Assembly (NCBI GenBank): GCA_949130495.1
Contig: OX422221.1
Span: 146,167,405-146,231,404, forward strand
From: Sambucus nigra
Lineage: Eukaryota > Streptophyta > Magnoliopsida > Dipsacales > Adoxaceae
Direction of reading: 5' to 3'
Length of the DNA: 64,000 nt
The notes under the pieces were generated by a model. It had not been told where the DNA came from, did no database searches, and saw nothing but the letters and a program-made list of their open reading frames with translations. Positions 36,020-47,500 of this stretch are shown in pieces. The position numbers were made by a program, and so were the translations under genes. The first letter of the stretch is position 1, and the number at the start of each line of letters is the position of its first letter.

Positions 36020-36479
36020 GTAAAATCATTGTGTTGCCACTCATCCAAAGCAAAGGGAGAGAGAGATACATGAATTGCCACTCTCCAGCAATTCGAGGAG
36101 AGAGATACAATCCTTGTAAGTCTCTTACACTACTAAATCTGCTATTCAATTTAAATACAATTTTTTTTTGCCCTTCAAAATCAATATTGATATTTGTTGA
36201 ACCTCTACTTTTCAAGCAATTCAATGTGGATGTGGTCATCTTTGTTCAAATTTTCTGTATCTATCCACACACACACACGTGTGATTTGTATAAGAATTTA
36301 GGGTTCACTTGTTTTTTCTTTCTTTCCATATTTATATAATCAATCTTGAATTCCACAGTTTATAATATTTTAATGAGCAAGAAAAAGTCACAATGCTTTA
36401 AAAATTAAATGATGTAGATATAATACGATTATTCCCTTATGATTGTCTTTTAATTTTAGCGGGCTGATTTTAATTGCAG
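36020..36479 (+). promoter_or_regulatory. Putative 5' UTR exon and leader intron of ATG8
   Basis: GA-rich sequence at 36020-36115 ends in a strong donor (CCTT|GTAAGT at 36116). A polypyrimidine-like stretch ending TTGCAG at 36479 could be the acceptor, 14 bp before the ATG. Leader introns are common in plant ATG8 genes. Inferred from splice signals only; the start site of transcription is not visible. Confidence 0.4.
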
Positions 36480-36493
36480 TATTTCAACCCAAA

Positions 36494-36556
36494 ATGACTA
36501 AGAGCTACTTTAAGCAAGAGCATGAATTTGGTACACTTTGTTTGACCTTGCTTCTA

Positions 36557-36593
<37 letters not shown>

Positions 36594-36965
36594 AGAGGTT
36601 CACAAGTGAACCTAAAAATGAACTTTTAAATGAACCTTAACAAAATAACACCTAACAACTCATTTCTATATTGTAATTGATCCGCGCCAGTGACAACGGA
36701 CATGTGTGTCGATTGATCCCCACCCCGCGCCCCCCACCCCCCACCCCACCCTCATGGCAGCCCTGCTGCCATAAGGGCTGCTATAAGGGCTGCCATGGTG
36801 ATGGTGGTGGTGGGGTGCGGGAGGGGGGAAGGGTGAGGGAGTTGGAGATCGATCGACACGCGTGTTAGTTGCCGCTGACGCGGATTAATTACAACATAGA
36901 AATGAATTGTTAGGTGTTATTTTGTTAAAGTTCATTTTTTAGGTTCACTTGCGAACCTCTCTCCC

Positions 36966-37019
<54 letters not shown>

Positions 37020-40000
37020 TCTTAAGTGAACCAAAGTAATGAACTTTTTAATGAACCTAATCAGACATTAAAAAATAACCCAATTAATTTTAAGTCCTTG
37101 TTGTAATTGGTCCGCGTCAGCGACAACGAAGACGCGTGCGACACAAAATCCATTTCAACCCTATTTCCACCTTAAACCCCCACCCCCACTCCCAATACCC
37201 AACAAAACTCATACCTGCCCTATATCTCCCCACCGCCGAACCTAAACCCACCAGATTTGGCGAGCTATATACCGAAATTCGAGCCAAATTTTACTCCGGC
37301 CAAGCTCCGACTCCATACCCAAAACCCATTCTCAAATTCCATAACCCAGGACCTGTCCTCTTGACCCGTAAATCCACAACCCTTAAACCCCATAGCCCAT
37401 TCGATCGTGACCTAGCAGTTGTCCTTCCAAAATCGGCGAACCTTGCCTTAACCCATTACCCAACACACGCAGATGGGGGGGGGGGGGGTGTTAAGGCGTG
37501 TGTTTTAAAAAACACGTGTGTCACATGCGTGTCCGTTGCTGCTCACTCGGATCAATTACAACAAGGAATTAAAAATTGATTGGGTTATTTTTTAATATCT
37601 TATTAGGTTTATTAAAAAGTTCATTATTTTGGTTCACTTAAGAACCGGTTCTCATGCATACCCCGTTGTGCATACCTCTGTGTGGACCATTTATGATAAA
37701 ATAGTAAAAAAAATATTTTTAAGCCGATTATTTTTTGGGTATTTATACATTACAGGGGACCCATAAAAAAATCAGCTCAAAATCATTTTTTTTGCTATTA
37801 TAAAAAAATCGGTCAAATTATGTCAATTTTAAGTTAAAAACTGACATGATCCGCATACTAGGACCTCATATTGGGTATGGAAACACACACAATATGCAAC
37901 TACATTCTCTAGTGGGTTCTTATTATCCTTATTACTTATTTGGATGATTTAAATTTCAGAGAAGAGGCGCGCTGAGGCTGCGAGAATTAGGGAGAAATAC
38001 GCGGACAGAATTCCGGTAAGAGATAAGCATTAACTATTTTAAATTGATTTTTTTTTTTGGGTATAAGTTTTCTATCACGCATTCGATGTTTTGCCGTTGA
38101 CTTGTAGTAGGCTTAGGTTGTATTTTGACTTTATTTAACCATAAATGGCAAAAGAAAAATGTGGTGCGAAACTTTTGATTTTTGAAAAAATAAGTTTATC
38201 ACAAATCGCATTGTTGGGAAATATTAAATATATCTATGTAACGATAGGTATTGGAAAATTTTTGAACGTTACAACTGGCAAATAACACTTGATATCACTC
38301 TGGAGTGTATATAGCTTATAAATGAATGATCTATCAAACAAATAACATGGTAATGATAAAGTTGAAGTCGTCTACATGTGTTGCTGTCTATTGGATTTTC
38401 TGGTCTAAAAGATGATTGGTTTCCCATTTAGAAGTACTCTCTACGGATTTGTCCATATGGATCCCCATTAAAGATGTGTATTTATACCATTGCTGATGAA
38501 TGGTAGTACAAAACGTTATCCCCCTATTCAAGCTTCCGATACTGAGTTCATGCAATCTCAAGATGGTTATCTAACACAGTAACAAATGTCTTTTTGGGAA
38601 AGTGAACGAGGAAATTCAGGACACGCAATTGTTGAGTTAGCTCATTGGTGCTATTTGTCATTGTTCTACACCAAATCAAATGAATTTGACTCTTGGGTAT
38701 TGGTTGGTCTAGCAATATGTGGTTACCTAGGAGGCATGGACACTTCACTGGAGGTGACATACTTGTGTCGGACACTCCAAACACTCCGACACGCATATGC
38801 CATGTCTCGAACCTGCGTTTGTAGCATGCCAGACTTGTTTGACATTTTAAAAAGGGCTGTTACTTCGCAGACATGGCGGGCGCCAAAAAATAATAGTTTT
38901 AAGAAATTTTAAAATTTTAGAGTCATGTATATAGCTGATGGCACGCTTTTCCACTTTTGATCATGATCAATGCTTTAAATTGCGGTCGCACAAGGTATCA
39001 CATTTTGGTCCGGGGACGCTTTGCACGTCGCGCGAGCAATTTATCCATTTGATTTTTTAAAATAAAAATACAAATAAATAAATAGCTTCAATCAATTATC
39101 CAAATAATATACTACATCATTTGAAATAAAGCCATATATTCATAAAGTACCACATCATTCCAAATATCACCACTACATTGTTCCAAATAAAGTAATATAA
39201 TGTAAATAAATCTTTTCAAGACATTTTTGTGTCACAGCTGAAAAGAAAAAATGCTACATCACAATCACAACAACTTCACTCACTATGTGTTGACAGCAGT
39301 AGAAGGTTTTAAAACAATTAAAAAATATAAAAAATTAGGGAAATCGAAAACAAAGAAATTCGAAACCCTTTTTAAAAACCATATCTAAGTGGAAGAAAAG
39401 AAAAAGAACAGATATATCAACCTGAAGTTCTGATGAGCAGAAGAGGGACTGGACGAGAAGTGCCGTTGACCTTGAAGTTTTGACTAGCCTGAGACTTCGA
39501 TTGAGTTCCGACAAGTTTGAGATCTTTTGTATTGGTTAAGGTTTTTCTTGTTTTGTTTTTGGGGAAGTGACGAACACGTAGGGAGGGTTTAATTATTGGG
39601 GCATAAACCAAATTGCCCCTCGAATATTTTTTAATACTTGTTTAGTCCAAGCCTTTTTATTTTGTTCCAAAAAGTCCCTCACCACATAAAAAGACTTAAA
39701 ACAAGAAGCTCCGGTGAGGGTTGCGGGGGGCTCCGACAGTGGGGGGGGGGTGGGGCGGGGGTGCCGCTAGCGCGGACCTTTAAAAATAAGAGAATATTGG
39801 TTAAATGGATGTTTGAGGGACTTTTTGGAACAAAATAAAAAAAAAATGCTGGGACTAAGTGTGTATTAAAAAATGTTTGAGAGACTTTTTGGTATTTGAT
39901 CCTTAAATATTTAAGTCGTCAGTTTTTATTCTCTATACGTTTAAAAAACAAAAGAAAAAAGTAAAAGAAAAAACCAACTAAAAAATGAGAAGTAGTTTTG

Positions 40001-41460
40001 TGGTTGGTTTGTATTATTACAGCCAAAGCCTAAACTGAGCCAAAATGGCACGGATAGCGCCAATCACGTGCAACATCATCACAGGCGCACACTATATTTG
40101 TGACCCCTGCAAATCAGAGTGGGCTATATCGTGTTTTTCGCCCAGAATGTGCAATCGCGCACTATGTCGTGTGCAATCACGCGCTTTTTAAAACACTATT
40201 CATGATGTTATTAGGCTTCTCTGTGCGCGTGTGCGTCTAATAAGCTTAATTCATGCTGAAGAGTGTAACAGAATTCCAAAGCACGAGTACCTTATTATTA
40301 AATGTTTGTGAAATCAAATGGCCCACAAAACATGTAGTGAATATATTAGTATCTACCAATATACTGGGGATATGATTGTGATTGAGCAGTGCTATTTTTA
40401 TCCCTATCCAAAAAAATCTTTTTATGAACACAATATTTGACGATCTATTGAACCATATGATTGAGTTTTAGCTCTAGACCTCGCACTTGGATGGGTTTGA
40501 GAGTGTCAGTCACTGGTCAGGCCGGTTTTGTGCAGGTTATAAATAGGCTGGACTATTGGGACGTTTTGGGTCTGGATTGGGCTAACTCGGTTTGGCTTGT
40601 TTATATACATCAATAAAATAGTATATATGCAATTCTGAAATAGATTGTGACTTCTTTTAAAATTTATAAATCATGTGGATGGTTTCTATTTCATTAATTT
40701 TTGTTGCCTTCCTGCCTTAACTATATTCTGACTGTCATCTGGATATTCCAATTGTTCCTCCATTGATAATTTTATCTTTGCTTGAAGGTGATTGTCGAGA
40801 AGGCTGATAGAAGTGATATTCCCACCATTGACAAGAAAAAGTAAGGACTCTATGTGCTAATTGTTTGCCTGCTTTATTTCCCATTCTTTCTCTGTTCCCT
40901 GGTCAAGCTAGCTCGAATTTTTCGAGTTATATGTATGCGTGTTCATTACTGACCACTCTTGTATAAACATGAGTGGTGTTAGTAGTGACTTCAGCTTACT
41001 TCGAAATCTTTACTTTTTTACCGTGCTTCTTAGCTTGTACTCTAGGGGTGCATCAATCATATGTACCAAGACATTTGAATGAAAAAGATAAAGAACTGAT
41101 GGAGATATATGTTAGGATGAGGATCATTTGTTTTCGTGGATGTAGGCCTACTCTAAATGTTTTTTGTATTATCCTCTCTTCCTCTCTCTCTATTAATGGG
41201 ATAACCTAATAGTTCACTTGCGAGATTCTATATTGTGTCAGAGCTTGAAATTGCTCTAACGGGTGGCATTCAATCGTTGCGCTTTTCTGCTGCTGCACTC
41301 TGCCTACCAATTTTTTTTTGCACGTCATCCTTGTACTTCTAGTGTCAACAGTCATTTGTTTACCGCGAGATCTTCCCACATCCTTGCCTTCCGATGCTGG
41401 CCGAAATCGCATGGTCTCTCTCTCTCTCTCCACACACACACACACACACACGTACACATG

Positions 41461-41507
<47 letters not shown>

Positions 41508-44500
41508 GAAACCTCGTAAATTAAGGGACGACACGAACCTACACGATGTTATTGGTTAATTGGTCGATCCTTAATGGTTTCTGATTATATTAGTGCCTAC
41601 CCAATAATGATAATGATGTAGATAGGGTTTTATAGTATTTGTTTTTTGTCAATTGCTAGTATTAAATGTAATAAAGGAGATTTTGTCCATTCTAAGAAAT
41701 ATTAATGTGACTTTTGATATTTTAATAGTTTCCTTAGTGGAGTAGGATACTTTTTAGTATAAATAGGTGATGATGTAAAGAGAAGACGCATTCTTTGGTT
41801 TGCTAATATAATAAAAGTGTAGATTGTGTTTGGTGTACTTTTCTCTCTTCTTTGGACCCAATTGGTGGTGTTTGCATAAGATAATAAATGAATGGGTTGG
41901 TGCTAATCCGCAACACTTGTTGTAAACCGTTTAGACCCGTTATGATCCATTAATATAAGTAAATAAGAAACATTATCAAAGTGTTTTTGGTCATTTAAAG
42001 GAAACGTACCTTCTAATTTCACGTGTTTTCCAAGTATTAATCCATAGTGGCACCAATGCATATGAATAAAGGGGTTGAATTGGGTTTGTTAATGGGTTAA
42101 TATGCCTACCTGTATAAATTATCATAATGGATATTTTCGGGTGAACATGACACATTAAGATAACGAATGGATATTTTGGGGACCCTAAAATACCCTTAAT
42201 TGGGGGCCTGTACACGTACATATAATGATAATATACAAAAAATATAACAAAGTAGAACAATAATCACATAATTATAAAAAAAAATTACAACTCCAGGTCG
42301 GAGGCTAGGATATTAAAAAAGAGACCTTTCATAACTTTGAGAGGATAGGTGGGAAAAAAAGAAAGTTTGCATTTAGTTTCGGATTTGGTTTGTTTGGGAC
42401 ACTTTAGATTTAATTTGTTCAAACTTTATGTTGTATTTAGTTTTAAAAAAGTTGTGTTAACTTGATCTATATTGAGTTCTTATTAAACGGACATAAATAA
42501 AATGAAAAATGGGCCTTATGGAACTTTTTTTGCACTTGGGGATTTGGGGCCCCAAGGCGTTCGCTCACTGCCGGTCATGGATTTATTACAACGTTTGTTG
42601 TTTTCTTCATTGAATGCTGGCGTGTGGGTCGGCCAAGACATTGATTTGCGCACGAAATCCTCCTTTGGGCCCCCAACTTAAGATGAGAATGATATGTTCC
42701 ATGCTGGAGGCATTTATGTCATTTTTATTTTTATCGACTCCTATTTCGTATTTGTTTATTTTTATAAATTTCCCTTTTATTAGTGGTGTTGTATGTAAAA
42801 ATTATCTTTGCACGTGGATTAATGAAATACAAACACCTATCATCCCAGGTGGTCATGTAGCTTATCTTGATCGGCATCAGAGGAACCTAGTCGGTTGGAT
42901 GGCCAACCAACTCTAGAATTCGAACCATTAGGAATATCAAAAGTTACTTGGCTGGAAGGGCGACCAACACTTAATTCCAAGAGTCTCATTTATTATACAC
43001 AAATATAAATGCCTGGAAATATAGAGGCATTCCATCTAGGGTTTTACACCACGATAAATACAGAATACTCCCTCAGCTCAAGGGACAATTCAATCATTCT
43101 CAAACATTCCATACTGAGCTATTGTAATCAGAATCAATAAAACTAACAGTGGACGTAGGCTTTCTTCACATCCGAATCACTTTAAAAATCTCTTCTATTG
43201 TGTATTTGATTTGATTAGCCTATTATATTTTATTTGTGATTATAAATCTGGATTAAGTCCATTTTAGACATTAACAGATTGGCGCCATTTGTGGGAACGA
43301 CTGCTAGTCATCGTTTTCTACCTCATATATTTCATTCTTTGGTTTAAAGAATGACTACTGTTCCGGAAAGCAGCCTAGCGGCTGCAGGCAATAATCAAGA
43401 AATAACCGCTCCCCCTGGTGAGACAGACCTCCAAATGATCCTATTCAATTTGGCTAAAGGACAGGAGGCTATGCCAGAGTCAGTCAGACGATGGGCTCAC
43501 ACAATGCAAGACAAGTCCTCTAATTTCAGAAGAGATATGCCACCTTCACCGGCCAGAAATGAAAGGAGTTATCATTCCCGTTCTTTTCATGACAGATCAT
43601 ACCGTCCTGGCGCAGCTTCTTCATTCTGATCAATGGATTATTATGACTGTAGATCTTTTTCTAAAGAAAGGTAAGTGTATTGGAGAGGCTAAGTAGGGAG
43701 CTTGCTTTTGATGGTCTAGGTCCCCTAGTAACTAGAGGACATCACAGCGAGCAAGAGCGTCATCGTGAATACATAGAAGAATATGTGAGATCAAGAGCTA
43801 GTATGAGGGGCTCTGTGCGTGTCGAGCAGACCTCTCAGGAGGAGAGTTCAGCATATAGACACAGTAAAGCCACTAAAGCACATAGACACAGTAAAGCCAC
43901 TAAATCTACTTCGGTCAAATTCAAACTAGAGGAACATTCATGGAAGGGATCCATGCAGCGACTGGAAGATCGATTGGGGGAAATGGCCAAAACAAAAAAC
44001 CTGTTACAAAGGAGCTTTGTTAAAGGCTCACCTTTTGTCCAGGCTATTGTGGACTACCCCACACTTTCCAAGTTCAAACCACCAATGGTCACTCCTAAAT
44101 ATGATGGGAAAATTGATCCAGTTCTACATATTGAGCAGTATCAAGCTGCTGCTGACATTTTTTTTGTCCCTGACCAGAAATGGATGTAGGTATGATCTCT
44201 TTCGGTTGTCATTTTATAGCAGGTGGAGACGCCGGAGGAGGAGATGGACTTGCTGAAAGAAAGACGTACTTAAATGAAGCCAAAGCTTGTCCCACTATTA
44301 GGCAGATTGATATGGCTAAGAGCAATGATGGTCGGCCTAGGAAAATCAACAAAGAGAAATTGGTGATCGGTTTCTCCAAAAACGATCTGAGTGGGGTACT
44401 TTACCCTCATGACGATCCATTGGTAATTATTTGCAGAGTTCACCATGGTAGAGTGGCTAGAGTGTTGGTTAATAATGGGAGTTCAGCTGATGTAATGTTA

Positions 44501-47500
44501 TACAACTGTTTTCAAAGCCTTGTGAACTGTTAAGTTGGAAGTATTGGTCGGCACTTGGCCGACGAGCAGGATGGAACGAATTCGCTTCTTCGTGTTGGAC
44601 AAAAACGTAGTTTTTTTTTTAGCCTACAACATAATCCTTGATCGGATAGGGTTGCTGTGTATCAATGCATGAAATTCCCTACCAACTATGGAGTCGTCGT
44701 GGTAAATGGTAACCAGATGGAAGCACGAGAATGCTATTATACTTCAGTCGACCAACATGAAATGAAAAGGCACAACTACTTTCCATATTGATACTTTGGA
44801 TCCTTGCGAGGAGGAGGACTTGGTGAAAGGACAAGTCATGGAAGAAATATAAATTATTATACTAGACGATGAGAAACCAGGAAGGACCACCCAGATTGAC
44901 TCAAGACTAACACCTTTTATCAAACAAGAATTAATTACATTCCTTAGAGATAGGAAGAATGTGTTTGCCTGGAGTCACGAGGATATGTCGGGGATTGATC
45001 CTAACTTCATCTGCTACGAACTTAATATTTATGAAGAGGCCAGCCCGATCAAGCAAAAGCGTAGGGTTTTCAGCCCAGAGAAGAATACGACGATCCAAGA
45101 AAAGGTGAAAAAATTGCAGAAAGCACAGTTCATTGAGGATATTAAATATCCGACTTGGTTGGCCAATGTAGTAATGGTAAAAAAGATAAAGAATAAATGG
45201 CGAATGTGTTGATTTTATTGATAACTATAGATAGCCCCCTAATTAAAAAATTTCATATATTTGAACCCTCATAAAAGTTTCCTCCACATACCGGCCCTTG
45301 AACACAAGTAATCCATAAATTTCACCCTTGTAGATGATGTCTACGATTACATTGTTACAACACAATCCAGCGGACTACAAAAATTAACGAAACTGTAGGA
45401 ATCATCACAGTGTACCACCTCATTACCTCTTGAATTCATGAAATTGTTTGCCATTGGGTTAGATGGAAATTAAAAGGCAAGGGGGTATACGTAAAACATT
45501 TGGTTGGTATCTATTTTATGCGGGCATTTATCTATTACTAAGCAACATCTGAGTTGGTATCTATTCATAAGTTAGTATCTATTTATGCAAGCAGGTATAA
45601 CATAAACCATATTTTCTACTTTCTTCCGCAAAACAAGATACCGTCATAATTTACAACCGCCAGGTTTTGGAAGGTTAGTTTAAAAGCTTTATAGACAAGT
45701 ATGGAAAAGAATATAGTATTAGAGAGGAGTATGTACACCGTCTTGGGATATTTACTAAAAATCTGGCGAGGGACGTGGAGCACCAGGCGCTTGATCCAAC
45801 GGCTGTGCATGGGATTACACAATTTTCTGATTTAACCGAGGAGTTTGAGGGGATGTATATGGGGATGAGGGGTGGTGGGCCCAAACTACTTGAGGGTGGT
45901 GTATATATGACTGTGAGACGGTGCCTATGGATGAAGATGAGAATTATCCCATGTAGCCATTGTTGGGGGCTGTTTTGTTTTTTAGTTTCTTTATTTCCAG
46001 TTTTCACCAAAAAAGAAATGGTATCTAATGTAAGCCAGTTGATTTGTATCTATTTTATGTTGGCATGTATCTATTCATGGGTAGCATCTGAGTGAGACCG
46101 AGATTGTAGGTGATATAACTCCTGTGGATTCATAATTTGTTAGAGGGGCCGAATTGTTCAATTCCATATAACTAGGATCCACATCTATATTATATATATA
46201 CTAGGGGCTGGAATGTAACTGTCCCTTGATTTTACTGACCTTAACAAGGCATGTCCAAAAGATTACTTTCCTTTACCAATGATTGATTAATTGGTAGAAG
46301 CCACAACAGGTCATGAATTGCTCAGCTTCATAGATGCTTATTCTGGGTATAACCAGATCAAGATGAAGCCGGAGGATAAGGAAAGCACATCCTTCATTAC
46401 CAGCCGAGGAACTTATTGCTACAATGTAATGCCCTTTGGGCTCAAGAATGCTGGCGCAACATATCAGAGGTTGGTAAACAAAGTCTTTGAAGATCAAATT
46501 GGCAAGAACATGGAGGTGTATGTAGATGATATGCTCACCAAAAGCAAGTTTGTCGCTGACCACATTGCTGATCTGGCCCAAACATTTGACCAACTGGAAA
46601 AACATCAAATGAAGCTCAATCCGACCAAGTGCATATTTGGAGTCCAGGAAGGTATGTTCATGGGATACATTGTGAATTAAAGGGGAATCGAAGCCAATCC
46701 TGATAAAATAAAGATTTTACTGGAAATGCAATCTCCGACTAGTAAGAAGATGTAGAAAAGTTGACAGGAAGAGTAGCAGCCTTAAATCGTTTCGTATCTC
46801 GGGCCACGTACATACCTTAAACCGTTTAGCCTAAAAAGTCCCCGGAACCGATTACCATCTTCGGGTACCTAATTCTGACTATCTCAACCCATCGCGGATC
46901 ATTGGCGCACTCAAAATAACCATCCAAGTTATCAAACATAAATTTTTCATCTCATTCCCAACACGACCCTAACTGCGCGTTCCAAATGAGATATCGTCAA
47001 ACCTGTTGATTTTACTCACATACGACATAATGTAAATTAACGTGTTTTCATTTACTTATCACACAAGTAAATATAATATCACGTAAATGTTAATCCTTAT
47101 AATCGCTAATTAACATTTATGTTTGTTACTTTATTTCTCAAATTAATTAAATTACGTGCACACGTGTAATCTAAAATATTATAAAAATACGGGGTGTTAT
47201 AGTGTGGCATTATAAAAAAAGGTGCAAAGTTTTTATGATTAACATTTCAATTTGTACATGCTCATTTTGAGGTGGAGAGTTAGAAGTAAGCTTTAATAAA
47301 TAATATCACCTCTTGAGTTGGTAAAAGAGATAAAAATAAAATAAAAAAGTGCTAGTGTGCACGGCTGATTATTGTTTTTTTAATTAGTAGCAGATAATTA
47401 ATTAGAATAATTAACATTAACTATTAGATTTAATTTAGTATTTATCTTTGATTTGTCTTCTAGTTTGTCTAAGATTATCTTTTAGTTATTTGTGAGGATC

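Larger units (their letters stand above)
43280..46805 (+). mobile_element. Broken Tat-lineage Ty3/gypsy element in ATG8 intron 3
   Basis: The PBS TGGCGCCATTTGTGGGAAC starts at 43280, followed by gag, protease and RT remnants on the + strand, the same strand as ATG8. RNase H and integrase are missing: the element stops at about 46805, where an LTR piece of another family begins. A MULE-like insertion splits the RT. Deletions and stops are many. Confidence 0.8.

Noticed and set aside
36494..36640. 65-codon ORF running from the ATG8 start into TA repeats
   Set aside because: Only its first 37 bases are coding; the remainder is intron 1, as shown by the GT donor at 36531 and the fit of exon 2 at 37960.
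38586..38912. 108-codon + strand ORF in ATG8 intron 2
   Set aside because: Composition is not clearly random, but no domain was recognised and it lies inside an intron; not enough to call a gene.
41206..41559. Cys-Val and Thr-His ORFs
   Set aside because: Microsatellite in ATG8 intron 3; no domain.
42520..42590. End of another GCCGGCCC-type hAT element
   Set aside because: Similarity is short and no opposite end or duplication was found, so I mention it only within the intron description.
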